A stretch of 64,000 bases of DNA from Gnetum montanum (taxonomy: Eukaryota; Streptophyta; Gnetopsida; Gnetales; Gnetaceae): the NCBI GenBank assembly GCA_015680685.1, contig MNCI01011535.1:1-64000 (forward strand), given 5' to 3'. The notes beneath the pieces are model-generated. The model ran no database searches, was not told where the DNA came from, and saw only the letters and a program-made list of their open reading frames with translations. Shown here piece after piece: positions 44,646-56,540 of the stretch. The position numbers were made by a program, and so were the translations under genes. Each line of letters opens with the position of its first letter. The first letter of the stretch is position 1.

Positions 44646-45560
44646 TTAGTCACTAGATCTCTTAGGTTTATGGAAATGTTTAAGTTGTTGCATGTTGACC
44701 AACAACTTTTTGTTTGGGCTTTTAGGTTTATATATTAACATGACCCCAAAAGAAAAGGTTTTGTAGATAGTGTATGGCCCCTTCCCCAATGTTTGAAATT
44801 TAGTTCTTTGTGACACATGTGTAGCATTCCAGTATAGGACCCTATCTCTTAGTTGAAATTTCACTTTCTTGATTCTAAGGTCATGTTGTTGTTTGTTAAA
44901 TGCCTTGTGCACTTTGTTAGATGATAGGGCCATCAATCGATTCTTGTCTAGCAAGTTGAGGTTCATGAATCTTTCTTTTTGTACTAGACTTAGGTCAAGA
45001 TCAAGGTTACAAGTTGTTGATAGTGTAAAAATCTCTACTTGGATTGTTTACACTTGACTGTAAATTCCAATTAAGGGCCCCTTTGTTAAAGAAGAGAAGA
45101 GGAAAATCAATGTTTTGAGAACCCCCTAAGAAGGGATCCTCTCCTTCCTTTTAGCCCAATAGGAATAAGGGGTTTGTGAATCACTTTTTCTTCAATGCCT
45201 CATAGCATGCCTTCATGTGTTAATCTTTCTTTTGCTGAGCCTTTGTGGGATGATAATCTCAATAGTCATGATCTTGCACAACATACTCAGCATTAAGCCT
45301 TGCAATGCCCAATTTCATAAGACTATGGAGCAACATCATAGGAATGGATCGATCAAATGACAACATGATGTTAGCCTCCATGTCCCTCCACTATAGTTAT
45401 TCATCTTGGTGTAGGATGAAGGTGAAATCTAGATATACCCATCTAGATGAGTATAGACCACCTTACATTGTTGGGGCATAGGTGGTTTTGGACCTTCTTG
45501 CTTTTGATTGGAAGTATGCTTGAACAACAATAGATATTTTTCCTTACCAAAAGAAGCCAT
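44646..45560 (-). pseudogene. Gag N-terminus fused to integrase C-terminus (deletion product)
   Basis: The start at 45558-45560 gives MASFGKEKYLL and the family words KPPMPQQCKVVYTHLDGYI. After about 45010 the text becomes integrase C-terminus: SLVQKERFMNLNLLDKNRL, MALSSNKVHKAFNKQQHDL, KVKFQLRDRVLYWNATHVSQ, LGKGPYTIYKTFSFGVMLIY, NMQQLKHFHKP. The last 106 codons are open. Element 2 has about 5 kb between these two parts, so a single internal deletion removed most of gag and pol. Confidence 0.75.
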
Positions 45561-45690
45561 GTTAGTTCTTGCTAAAATCAATTTCTTTTGTTGTTATTAT
45601 TATTTTTCTTAATGATTTTAAATTTAAGGTTCATTACAACATCATTGGAGAATTTAACTAACTCCTAGGTAGTGCACAACTAACTAAAAT

Positions 45691-45707
45691 CCCTAACAAT
45701 GACACCA
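45691..45707 (-). promoter_or_regulatory. Primer binding site of element 3, tRNA-Asp type
   Basis: The - strand reads TGGTGTCATTGTTAGGG beside the 5' LTR, a decayed form of the site at 30626-30645. Confidence 0.75.
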
Positions 45708-45708
45708 A

Positions 45709-46560
45709 TGATGAACAACAAGTAGTCCCTACACCCAACCATACAAATCACCAATGTTTACTAAGTGATTTTGTCAAATTCCATGGACTTTAGCTTTCTA
45801 AGTACACATTAACTACACAATGAATATCAAGGTCATGACCATTGTCTTCCTAGTTCCGCTTACGATGTACAAGGGTATGGTTCAATGTAACTGAGACATA
45901 TGATTTATATCATTTTATGTTTTTTATTTAATTTTCCTAAGTATAGAAAATAAAGTAATTAAATTCTAATTAATCTTATAACTAATTGATTAATATCTTA
46001 ACTAATCTTAACATAACACATCCTAAACATGTTGCAATGCTACTAGATTACCAAGCGTAAGTGCTACTAGGATTACTAAGTGTTAAGGTATGCTTGAGAT
46101 GGTTCTACTTATGTGCATTAATTATGTATGATTAATTAATTAATTAAATGCATTAAAATAAATTTCATGAATAGTAAATGCATTAAGTAAGTATTGCTAA
46201 GTTCAAGTGCTGTAAGGTTTATCAAGAAAGCTCATCTTCATTGCCATTCACACTGAAGTCTCCAAGTATATTAGTGCTTGAATAAAGATTCATACACTTC
46301 TCAACCCCTACGACAAACATTTATAAAATATTCTAACTCTCAAATAAAAAAACTATAAGAACTTGGTTAAACTATGAATGAATGATTATCATAAATGTGG
46401 TAGGTACACACATTTATATAGGCAAGAATAAACACTGTATCGATGCTTACACATGGATGCATCAAACCATGAATTGACGGGTACACATTGACGGGATCAT
46501 GTTGATTCATACACATCAACACATTCGCATTGACATGGTCCAATCAACTATGACTCATCA
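45709..46560 (-). mobile_element. 5' LTR of element 3
   Basis: 852 bp, lower end TGATGAACAACAAGTAG, upper end ATGACTCATCA. It pairs with 32845-33614. Confidence 0.85.
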
Positions 46561-46637
46561 CTAACCCTTAAGAAATTAATATAGTATGATTCACATATCT
46601 ACAAAGAAAAATATGTAGGGCATCGATGATACAATGT

Positions 46638-48427
46638 TGTGACATTTAAAAATGTTAGTGGTTGGAACACTGAGAGGTCTGCAAACATATAGCCTAACCC
46701 TAAATCCATGTGAGGGTCATGTTGGGGAAAATGGAAATGAGGTGCCCTAAATAGTCTGGTCGATCAGATAGGGACTTACATGGTGTTAGGATGACCATTT
46801 GTAAAAAGGGTTTATAGTGTGTTACACGTGGGCATCGGGACTGGCTAAGCCAGAGCGTAGCAGGATGTCTTGACCTAAGAACAATGACGTGAATGTGTAA
46901 ATATGTATGAAAAAGCAAGAAAATAAAAATGTTACACTAAATACCAAAGAGAAATTTTTGAGAAATGCAACAAAATTTGAGAAAAAAAGTGCGTCGCCCC
47001 AAAAGGGGGAGCATAGCTAATTCCAAAAGAATCTCAAAAGGTGCATAGTGTATAATAAGCATAGTGGGAGTGCAGTCAAAGTCTTGGTGGTGCTAGGCCA
47101 TGAAGTTTAGTGCTCACTATGAACTATGCCTATTGGGTTGGTCATCATGGTGTATAGTGTGGTGTTTTGGAGGGCTATAATGAAGCTACGGTGTACCATG
47201 TAGTGCAAGGTTGCAATAGGGTCACAGTGTCCTGTGCGATGCAAGGTTGCAACGGGGTCGTGGTGTACCATGCAATGCAAGGTTACAACAGGGCCACAGT
47301 GTGGTATGCTTTAAGTCTCATTTTCCCATGGAGCTAAGTGCCAAGATTCCAAAATGTCAAATGCCAAATGAAAGTGCCAACTGTCCAACTAGTGAAAAAT
47401 GGAAGCCAACCCCTTAAAAAATTGGGCTGAAAGGATATTTATAGGGCCAGGGATAGCACAAAATGTAGACTAGGCACCACGTGGCAATGTAGTATGTGGG
47501 ACCATAAGAAAAATTTAGAAAATTTTCTAAGTCTTGAGGTGACCAGAAAAAGTTCAAAAATTTTCTAACTCTCTTCGCTACACTTGTCCCATGTTACATG
47601 TAGGACACAGGACATTGGCTGATACCCTCATCCTATGTTACATGTGGGACACTAGACCCTGGTTGCTACACTCGTCCCATGTTATGTGTGGGACACAGGA
47701 CACTAGCTGGGAACAGGACATAGCATGGACACTTAGAAGATTCTGGTGAAGATTGTAATCCTTGTTTTTGTTACACTGGCTACACTTTGGAGTGTAGAAA
47801 GAGGGGTAGCCTCAAAAGTTAGAAAATTTGTTAAATGCTTCTTCCATGCTGAGCTAGCTTGATAGCTGCTTGCTTGACACTTAGGCAAAATTGGTGATTG
47901 AAAGGTGTGCTACACTGGCTACACTCTAGAGCGTAGTAGGGGTAATGGGAGCATAACACAACACTTAGAAATTTCTACAGCTTGTTACACTCATCTTGTG
48001 TTATGCATGGGACGTGTAACTCAGTAATTAGAATTTTTTTTTTGCAAAAATGATGTCCCATGATAGCTACACTGGCTATGCTTTATAGTGTAGTAGGAAA
48101 AATGAGACTATAACATAACACTTAGAAAAATTTTCATGCAACTACTGTTGACGGTTAGAAAATTTTTGCAAAATAGGCCTTCATGCATGCTACGCTATCT
48201 ACATTGTGGAGCATAGCACCAACACTTAGAAAAATTTGCCAAGATTTGACACTTAGAAAAATTTGTAGGAAGTGCCATCATTCTAATATTTAGAAAAATT
48301 TTGCAAATTTAGTAGTTGGAGTTGACTACACTCAACACTTAGAAAAATTTGGATAAAGTGCCATCATTTTGACACTTAGCCAGATTTGTAGTTGAGATGT
48401 TAAGAACTAAAATTTTGTGGTGTTTTA
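46638..48427 (-). mobile_element. 3' LTR of element 4 (1790 bp)
   Basis: On the - strand it begins TAAAACACCACAAAATTTTAG and ends near AAATGTCACA. The TATA box is the complement of ATATTTATAGGG near 47437. It contains many ACACTTAGAAAAATTT words (47950-48400) and a tandem block near 47165-47300 with GGTGTACCATG and GCAAGGTTGCAA units. Confidence 0.8.
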
Positions 48428-48441
48428 ATGGCCCCTCTTTG
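48428..48441 (-). promoter_or_regulatory. Polypurine tract of element 4
   Basis: The - strand reads CAAAGAGGGGCCAT next to the 3' LTR. Confidence 0.75.
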
Positions 48442-49599
48442 TTGATGTCTAGAGGAGTGGCCTGAGAGACATTAAAAAAGAATTTCAAAACATCACAACA
48501 GATGTGGTGCCAACATCACTCGTCAGTATGTGATTAGGGATTATTTCACCATGCTCAAGAGTGTTGTGGATAAGGGATAATGGGGCAAAGTGGGTAGGCA
48601 ATGTGCTAGGGAGATGAAATGCAACTGGAGGAAATGCAAATAGTGTATCTTGATGCAAGATGTGAAGTCAGCATAGCCGACAATGATCATGGCATGAAGT
48701 GGCTTACCACTAAAACATTGATTTCTCATCAGAGTGCTTATAAGAGAGTCAAAGTCAATCCAAAGCTAGGCTGGTTGCAAAGCTGTAACATTGTTAATTT
48801 GCTTAAGGATGTGCTTCTCCCCTTTCTTTCTTTCTTTCTTTCTTTTTTTTTGCATTTTTTTACTTTTTTTTTTTTGCTATGAGGCGAACCTCCATTGGGT
48901 TTGGCTTACTACTGAATGCTAGTTGCAAGTTGGCCATCAAGTAGATAGGCTTTGTTTTGATGTAATCACATTGCATCTATAGGATATGTGTTTCCTCCTA
49001 GGAATGAGTTATGTTACATTTGCTTGGGCTTTGACCAACCAACAAAGACTCCCCATGAGACAAGTTGCGTTACATCTGCCATCGGTTCTATGGTTGACGT
49101 GAGGAGAATGACATGTGCGTAATAGTGCATACGCATTAGAGGGATGTGCAATCATGAGTAGGTAAGAGATGAGAGGCTATTGGGATGAAGGAATAGATGT
49201 GCATAGATTGTAATGGGTTGAGGGAGATGCACACTCTTGAGTGGTTTAAATAATTCAATCATGCACATCAAAGTAATGTGGCAACTTGTTGTTACGATGA
49301 GATGCACCTCTACACGACTGCCTTTAAGGCTTCGTCTTGCAAACACAACTCTGAGAAGATAAGAAAACCACACAACATGAAATGCAAATCACTTGCTAGA
49401 TGCAAAGATGCTACAAGTGCTGGATGCAAAGATGTTGCAAATGTATTAAATGTTGTACCAGTTGTAAGTGTTCATGAAGCTAGTGAAAGTGCTAGTGTAA
49501 TGATGCTGTGAGTGCTTCAAAGGCTACATTGATGGTAGGTGCTCCAAAAGATTAGCAAAATGATGTCAGGTAATGATGCTACAAATGCATGAACCCAAT
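48442..49599. other. Element 4 internal stretch without recognisable gene
   Basis: There is no pol motif on either strand. A (TTTC)n/T-rich microsatellite lies at about 48822-48872. Pol has been lost or never belonged to this copy. Confidence 0.5.
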
Positions 49600-49795
49600 T
49601 TAAGGTCCTAGTAGATCGTAGGATGCTAGTTTATAGTCCTAGAAAACTATTGTATGCCATTTTAACGTCATAGTGGACAAGCTGTTGTGCTAGTTTAACA
49701 TCATGACCCAAGGATGATCTATGCTAGTTTATAGTCATAACGGACTACTACACTAGTTTATAGTCATAGTGGACTATCTGTGCCATTTTTTTGCA
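49600..49795. repeat. Minisatellite, unit about 35-40 bp (GCTAGTTTATAGTCATAGTGGAC)
   Basis: About five units of CTAGTTTATAGTCATAGTGG with variants. A related unit (AGTTTAACATCATAGTGGA) is repeated three times at 52670-52760 inside gag. Confidence 0.7.
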
Positions 49796-50129
49796 TCATG
49801 GAAGACAAGTGCTTACCTTTCTTGTGTAAGGTGTGATGTTGCATGCGTAGTCATGCTGTGTGCCTACAAGATCCTGCAAAAATCAACTAGAAAAACAACA
49901 TCAAGTGGAAACTTTTTAACAAAGTTAAAATGTACAAATGAAAGAAAGGCAATGCAAAAAGTAATAGTTTTAGGCCATTCCAGGCCGTGGGCTAGTTTGC
50001 TTCCTAATCAAGTATGGATTAGGAGGTGTGCAAGGCTTAGGATCCTCTAGGAGGCTATTGGCTTCAAATGCTCATTTGGGTGTATTAGCCTTATGCATTG
50101 CATTGGTTGCCGTAGGTACATTACCATGA

Positions 50130-50540
50130 AACTCCACCTTCGACACTTGCTCCATGTCTATGTTGTGGATAGCCGAAGAGGAGGCATTATCACCATGGAT
50201 GATAACTTGACCACCTTTGTATGGAAGGTGGATTTCTTGGTGGATGGGAGAGGAGACTACCTATAGTTAAGCTAGCCAAGGCCTACCTAGGATCAGGTTG
50301 AAGCCTCACATCTTCTCTATGATAGTGAAATTTGCACTGGTGGGGAATTGCTCTCTTACCATGAAGGCTAAGTTGATTGTACCTTGACAATGATACATGA
50401 TCTGTTGAAGGATTTTAGACACATAGTTTTAATTAGCTTGATTTTTTCTACTAGGACTAGCTTATCAATGTTGGACTATAGGACTACATTTGTTGCTGCA
50501 CCATCATCAACATGCACTCTGTGAATGGTGCACTACCCAA
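50130..50540 (-). pseudogene. Protease of element 4
   Basis: HRVHVDDGAATNVV is the catalytic box (D-G-A-A-T-N, as D-G-G-A-x-N in the family). It is followed by the Tat-type strand NLILGRPWLA with VVSSPIHQEIHLPYKGGQVI and HGDNA. The L-L-G-R-P-W-x-x-x-x-x-A-V-x-S-x-x-H-Q pattern is diagnostic for Tat/Ogre-type proteases. The frame is broken in several places between the two boxes. Confidence 0.75.
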
Positions 50541-50999
50541 AACATATGGTAATGGATAGTGGAGCTATAGTGACCTCTCCTTGTTCGGGATTGATCTTGA
50601 TTGCATCATCATGAAATGCTAGGGATGTTGAACTTGATTCCTGTGGTGTAGGTGGCAACATTGCTACATGGATGGTGTTCTTATTTGTAGGGATGTCCTC
50701 TATAATAGGAATGGAGGTGAACATCTGAGCTAATACTTGGTGATGAGTAGATGAGGTCATGACCAGGTCATACAAGCTTAACATTGTGTTCTTTTTTTTT
50801 TGAGCATTTGTTTCACTTGGGTTAGTGTAGCTACAAAGTCCTTTCCATTGGGCATTTGTTGATCTAGACTTCCTTCATGTGTCTTGAGAGATGGATCTCT
50901 TGTGGAGGGGACTTGGGCTTGGGTTACTTAGCCTGCTTGGGGGTAGGGACCCTAGTGTTCAATTGTTGCTCACTGGTCATGGCCTTTACCTTGGCCATG

Positions 51000-52810
51000 G
51001 ATGTTGCAAGGCATTCATTCATCCTCTTGTGTTGCCATTTGGTAGGCCTACTCGAGTTGCTAGTGGAGTCGGCCCTTGAAAGAGGAGAGATCGAGATGTT
51101 GCCCACTTTTGGGCTTTGGGTAGGTGAGGGGCCATCACATTGTGGCACCCTTATGACAAATGGTAATTTAGGAGTTGTTGTAGGGCCAACTTGTTATGGC
51201 ACATTGATGATGAAAAGTTGTTTAGTAGTTGTTATTATTGCATCATGCCAATTTAATGTCTTAGTAGACAGTTGCTATGGGACCTTGACCACAAAGGATG
51301 TTGTGGGTGCTTGAGATGGCACTTTGATAACAAAGGAAGGACTCTTACTTGTGGAGGCTAAGGGGATCCTTGCCTTGTTAGGAGGCACGTGGATCACAAA
51401 AGGTTATTGCACAAGTTTAGACTTTCCACCTACGCTGATGGAGTTTATGACGTAGGGAGCATCATCTATGTTGGATTGGCTCATTGCATCAAGCACCAAT
51501 TGGCCTCATTCTATCATTCTTTGCAAGTCATCTTGCAAAGCATGATAGTTGTCTGTACTGTGACCAGACATCTAGTGGTAATGATAGTATTGGTCTAGTT
51601 GAAAGTGTTGTGTGATTAGGGGCTTACTTAGTACTACTAAGGTAGTTAGTAGTTCACAATATTTGTCATGTTTTTGGTGGGCAATCTTCGATACTTGTTT
51701 TTGTTGGATTCACCCAGCTTTCAAGAGTTGCTCTAGTAATTTAGAGGGTTCCATCAGTAGCAGTGTATACTTTGAGTAATCATTGTGCTCAAAGTTGGAC
51801 CTTGGGATGGCCCCTACTGATGTAGGTGAGTTGGGACCTTAGGTTACTTAGCTGTCAGGCCTCAGTTGGTTACTTCTGTGCTTACAACCACTATTTCCAC
51901 TAGTGCATTTTGCTTACATGCATGTTGGTTTCTGTAGGCCATGTAGGTTGGGTCATTGCTAGCTTGTGCTACTTCCTTTATGCCCTTCATTTGGGCATAG
52001 TCTTGGTTGAGAGACTTCGAGGCTAGGTAATATAGTTTGGATTTAATGAATTAATTCACTACATTCTTAAAGATGGCCAATAGGTGTGTCTCTACTACAG
52101 GTTTATGCAATTTTCTCAATGCAGCATTCTAGCATTGAAATAATTTTAGCATGGGCTCTAGGGGCCCCTGCTTGACTTGCATGAGCTAGTTGAGGATTGC
52201 TTCAGGCTTTAGGTTGTACCAGAAGCACATTACAAACTGGCTTATGAGATTCTCCAAAGAAGAAATTGAGGCCTTGGGTAGCATGCGATACCAGTCTAAG
52301 GCCTTGCAAGTGAGTGACATGGGGAACACACACATGATGGCATGTGGCTAGGCTTGAAGGAGTAGGCACTTAGATTGGAATGTAACCATGTGTGCATTGG
52401 GATCTTCTTCACCATTGTACTTGCTGAGTTGAGGTAGCTAGACCCCAATTAGGAGAGTTAGAGGTGGTACTATTGGACTTATGGGATCATCTTGGTAGAA
52501 GTCCACGATCTTGACAGTATCCAAGGAGGTAGCCTTGAGTCAGTTGATCTCCTCCATCAAACTTTGGATTAGCTAGAATGTCTGATCTAAGCTTGGGGAT
52601 GTGCCAACTGGTTGCATTGGCTAGGCTTGTGTTGGATGTATGACATAGGGTTAGATTGTTGGTTGTGAAGTTTTCCAATTTAACATCATAGTGGATGAGC
52701 ATTGCTAGTTTAATGTCATAGCGGATGGGTGTTACCAGTTTAACATTGTAGTGGACAGGTTTACTTAATGTGTTAGTTGAGAGATGGGTGTAGTGACCGA
52801 GGTAGGCCAC
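51000..52810 (-). pseudogene. gag of element 4 (Tat-type)
   Basis: The core at 51995-52467 reads LPQLSKYNGEEDPNAHMVTF, AIMCVFPMSLTCKALDWYRM, LPKASISSLENLISQFV, matching the gag pattern K-Y-x-G-x-x-D-P, F-P-x-x-L-x-x-x-A-x-x-W-Y, S-I-x-S-x-x-x-L. Downstream, YYHYHQ-like text and MSGHSTDNYHALQDDLQRMI (51470-51610) is the Tat zinc motif with both Cys changed to Tyr. Near the N-terminus (52660-52780) three imperfect repeats of about 11 residues (HYNVKLV, RYDIKLA, HYDVKLE) are encoded by a minisatellite. Stops are scattered. Confidence 0.8.
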
Positions 52811-53426
52811 ACACTAGTGGGTTGGACAGACACCTTAAGCATTAATGAGAAAAGTGGGACATAGGATGCTTGAGTTGTTTAGGGCTAATAGGTGGCCCCT
52901 GCATGAGCATAGGGTTGGGCAAATGTAGTAGTCACTTGCAAGGAAGGTTGAATTGGCATGGTCACCATCTCGGAGAGGATGGATGGACCAAACCAAAGAG
53001 GGGCTGTACTAGGGAGTGGTCATTGAAAGATAGTGTAGAGGGGGCTCTTGCATTCAGAGTAGGCCTCGAACTCATCTTCTTCCTCCTGTGAGGATTCCTC
53101 ATAGGTTGTGTCTACATCATGCTTGTTTGCATGTATGAGTTGGAACAACAACTAGTGGTAGGACTCCATGAGTGGGATTATGTCAAACAAGGTAGGGTTG
53201 TACTCTTGTCCATCCCAATGGACTCATTTGTAATCTTATTTTGCCTCTAGGTCAAGGTGATCCATTAGTAATCCTGCTTGGATTTTGGCACAAAAAAAAT
53301 TGTATTGTTCGTGGCTTAGTGCAACATGCTTTAGGTGGATCTTGGTGTCAAATGTGTTAGACATTGATGTGAAACGTTGATCTAGATTCATGTTTGTAGG
53401 TTGGGATGTGAGAGTTGCTATTTGAA
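52811..53426 (-). other. Gag N-terminal/leader region of element 4
   Basis: No conserved domain recognised. It lies between the leader minisatellite and the gag repeats. Confidence 0.4.
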
Positions 53427-53700
53427 AAAAATGGCTAACTCTAAAAATTTCAGAAAAATGGTTAAGTCTGTCAGTAGCAGAAAAATGACTAAGTGTAAAA
53501 ATGTAGAAAAACAGCTAAGTGTATAATTGCCAAAAAATGGCTAAGTATGGAAACTGCAAAAAATTGACTAAGTGTAAAATTGTAGAAAATTTAGCTAAGT
53601 ATGAACATGTAGGAAAAATGCTAAGTATGAAAATATAGAAAAAATGCTAAGTATGAAAGCTGCTGAAAATGGCTAACTCTAGTACTACACTCGTTATGCT
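53427..53700. repeat. Leader minisatellite of element 4, unit about 30 bp
   Basis: About nine units of the type GGCTAAGTGTAAAAATGTAGAAAAA. The adjacent ACTTGCTACATTGGAGCTTGC occurs twice (53708-53755). Confidence 0.75.
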
Positions 53701-53845
53701 AGAGTTTGCCACACTTGCTACATTGGAGCTTGCAACACTTGCTACATTGGAGCTTGCTACACTCTGAGAACTTGTTATGCTCTTTAGAGCATCCAAAGTT
53801 TTGACTAAGTGCCAATCAAAAAATGTAGAAGGAAATGGCAATGCA

Positions 53846-53866
53846 CTCCTTCTAATGCCAAAACTA
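53846..53866 (-). promoter_or_regulatory. Candidate primer binding site of element 4
   Basis: The - strand reads AGTTTTGGCATTAGAAGGAG just inside the 5' LTR; TGGC at this place is typical of a primer site. The tRNA is not assigned. Confidence 0.45.
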
Positions 53867-53869
53867 TGA

Positions 53870-54730
53870 TGTCTGAAAACATCGATGGCTAGAACACTGA
53901 GAGGTCCATGGGCGTATAGCCTAACCTCAAATCCATGCAAGGGCTATGCTGGGGAAAATGGAAATGAGGTGCCCTGAACAATCTAGTTGATTAGATAGGG
54001 ATTTACATGGTTGTTAGGATGACCATTTGTAAGAAGGTTTTATAGTGTGTTACACATGGGCACTGAGACTAGCTAAGCTAGAGCATAGCAAGATGTCCCA
54101 ACCTAAGAATAATGACATGAATGTGCAAATATGTATGTAAAAGTAAGAAAATACAAATGTAACGCTGAATACCAAAGAGAAATTCTTGAGAAATGCAATA
54201 GAATTTGAGAATAGAAGTACACCACTCCAAAAGGAGGAGCGTAGCTAATTCTAAAAGGATCTTAAAAGGTACATAGTGTACAACAGGCATAGTGGTAGAA
54301 AATTCACAGTCTCGGTGACGTGTAACTCAGCAATTAGAATTTTTTCTTTTTTTTGCAAAACTGGTGTCCTATGATGGCTATGCTCTAGAGCGTAGCAAGG
54401 GAAATGGGAGTGTAACACAACACTTAGAAAACTTTTCATGCAATTGTTGTTGACACTTAGAAAAGTTTTGCAAAACAGGCCTTCATGCATGCTATGTTGG
54501 CTACGCTGTAGAGTGTAGCACCAAGACTTAGACAAATTTATCAAGATTTGACACTTAGAAAAATTTTGTAGGAAGTGCTATCATTTTGTTATTTAGAAAA
54601 ATTTTGCAAATCTGGTAGTTGTAGCTTACTACACTCAACACTTAGAAAAATTTGGGCAAAGTGCCACCATTTTGAAACTTAGCCAAATTTGCAATTGAGA
54701 TGCCAAGAATTGAAATTTTGTGGTGTTTCA
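53870..54730 (-). mobile_element. 5' LTR of element 4, internally deleted
   Basis: It begins (- strand) TGAAACACCACAAAATTTC. It matches both ends of the 3' LTR but lacks the part corresponding to about 47080-48005. The break is near 54312, where CACAGTCTCGGTGACGTGTAAC joins distant 3' LTR segments. Confidence 0.8.
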
Positions 54731-55599
54731 ATTGTCATCAATTATTATCTTTGGTACAATAATGAAAATGGATAGATAATTCTTCTTCTTTATTTAGAAG
54801 TTAATAAAGCTTTTATTAAAATTAAATTTATGAAATATGTATGTTATATATATAATGTAACATCAAAATAATTGTAATATAGGTTATATATTATATGCTA
54901 TTGATTGTTTATCACAATCATCCAAAATCATGTCCTTATTATCATCAAGAAGGTCATACATTTGATTTATGTCTTTTTATGCTATAAAAAAAGGCTATGG
55001 AAGCACATCAACACCAAGTTAGTACAAACACTACTAAGGTTTCTTCTGCCAATGTTGTAAATCTTGCTAAGGTTTTTCTATAGATGTTGCAGATCTTGCA
55101 ATGATTTCTTCTATAGATGTTTCAACAGTTAGCCCATCCTTCTCTTTTTCTAGTGATCAATAAGATGTACCTTTGAGAAAGGTTCCAATCAAATCATTTT
55201 TAAAGAATTCTTCAATGACTAAGGAAAAAAAAATTTATTCCTAAGATCTGACAGAAACCTTTTGTTGATTTAGATGGTTTCCAAATGGTTCTTAATAATA
55301 AAAAATGTTGAGGAATCTTATCTATTGGTAATTACATGTCAAATCTTCAAAATGGATAGCATGTTCAAAATATTTTAACTACTAATAATTTTTTTGAATC
55401 TATTGGTCAATATATGAACATAATATCTTCTAATAATGTTTATTCTATTGACAAGGCAAGGGCCTAAAAGGTTTTCATGATTAGTTGTAAGGATGAAAAC
55501 CTAAAAGGACATATCTATAATTGTTAGGCCTTTCATTTTTGTTGATTTGGAGTTTATCCTCTTTTATAGTACTTCTTTGCTTCTGTACTTTGAATTTTT

Positions 55600-55742
55600 A
55601 TTTTTAACATCCAATTGTAATATAGATATACCCCAAGATATGTAGTCCAATTATAACTTGATAACTTAACATTGCCTATCAAAATCAAATCCATGACTTG
55701 AAACTTTCAAGTTAAGGGTCTTACCACTAGGCTAACATGTAA
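55600..55742 (-). mobile_element. tRNA-derived SINE in copy B
   Basis: The counterpart of 35325-35476, with the same A and B boxes on the - strand. Confidence 0.6.
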
Positions 55743-55829
55743 ACTTAAAATAGTAAGAGTATTTTTAAAGAATTTTTTGGGATCCAACACTAACATCGCA
55801 CAAATGATTATATTAAAACTAACTATAGA

Positions 55830-56540
55830 ATAAAGCCATCTTTAAATCAGCATCATCATCATCCTAGCCTTGTCCTTGCAAAATGGGGTCAACTACATGA
55901 GTTTTCTTTCATCATTCTATCTTTGCTTATCTGCAATTTCTTTAGATCGACTTTTCAATCATTTTTTATGTCTTTTTTTGATTTTTTTGATGGCTTTCCT
56001 TGAATAATGATGTAATAATCTTTTTTTATAGGTTCATTATATAATATTTTTTTACACATGTCCAAACCATCTAAGATACCATTCTTGCAACTTATCTAAA
56101 ATAGATGGAACTCTAGGTTTTCTTAGAATATTTATATTGTGTAGTTTATTTCTTTTGGTAACATTCAACATCTATCTAGGCATTTTCATTTTTTCCACAC
56201 TAACTTCTTCCTCATACCTCTTTTGTACTACCCAACATTTAACAGCATATAAGATAGCAAACTTAATTGTTATCTTGTAAAATGTTTTCTTTAGTTTTAT
56301 TTGGGATTCTTTTATCACATAGAATAACATTAGTTGGTCTTTAGTTTTACTCTCTTGCCTCAATCCTATTTCTTATATTATCAATTTATCTATTTGATTA
56401 GAGTATTGATGCTAGGTAGTTGAACTTTTTGCAATGAGAGACTTTTTTTGCTTTGAATTATCATTTCTATTTTACCACTAGTTATGTTGTTTTTGAAATT
56501 GTATGACATATATGTTGTAATAAGTTTGATTCTACTAGGT
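55830..56540 (-). mobile_element. RTE-type LINE 3' end in copy B
   Basis: The - strand reads QLMLFYVIKESQIKLKKTFY, KITIKFAILYAVKCWVVQKR, EEEVSVEKMKMPR, then PSILDKLQEWYLRWFGHV. These match the C-terminal end of plant RTE reverse transcriptases (K-F-Y-R-T, L-Y-G-x-E-C-W, E-M-R-M-L-R-W, L-R-W-F-G-H-V) in order. The tail is (GAT)n-rich at 55845-55862. A 63-codon stretch is open at 56172-56363. Confidence 0.75.

Larger units (their letters stand above)
32845..46560 (-). mobile_element. Element 3: Athila-like derivative with ORF3, split by copy A
   Basis: LTRs (32845-33614 and 45709-46560) enclose a primer binding site, a gag N-terminus fused to the integrase C-terminus, the non-coding block, a large ORF3 and a polypurine tract, all on the - strand. 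The 6.1 kb copy A segment lies inside ORF3. No convincing TSD was found (CATAG left, CTAAC right). Confidence 0.8.
46638..54730 (-). mobile_element. Element 4: Tat-like gag-protease element (8.1 kb)
   Basis: LTRs at 46638-48427 and 53870-54730 flank gag and protease on the - strand, with no RT, RNase H or integrase recognisable between 48442 and 50130. Flanks AATGT (46633-46637) and ATTGT (54731-54735) form a 4-of-5 TSD. Gag has the Tat/Ogre-type core and a C-terminal C-x2-H...G-H-x4-C-like zinc motif. Confidence 0.8.

Noticed and set aside
32840-46565. Target-site duplication around element 3
   Set aside because: CATAG and CTAAC agree at only two of five bases.
48819-48872. Regulatory (TTTC)n element
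   Set aside because: Simple-sequence microsatellite with no supporting context.
50877-51314. 145-codon + strand open frame
   Set aside because: Opposite strand of the element 4 gag-protease linker; Val/Leu/Gly-rich shadow with no domain.
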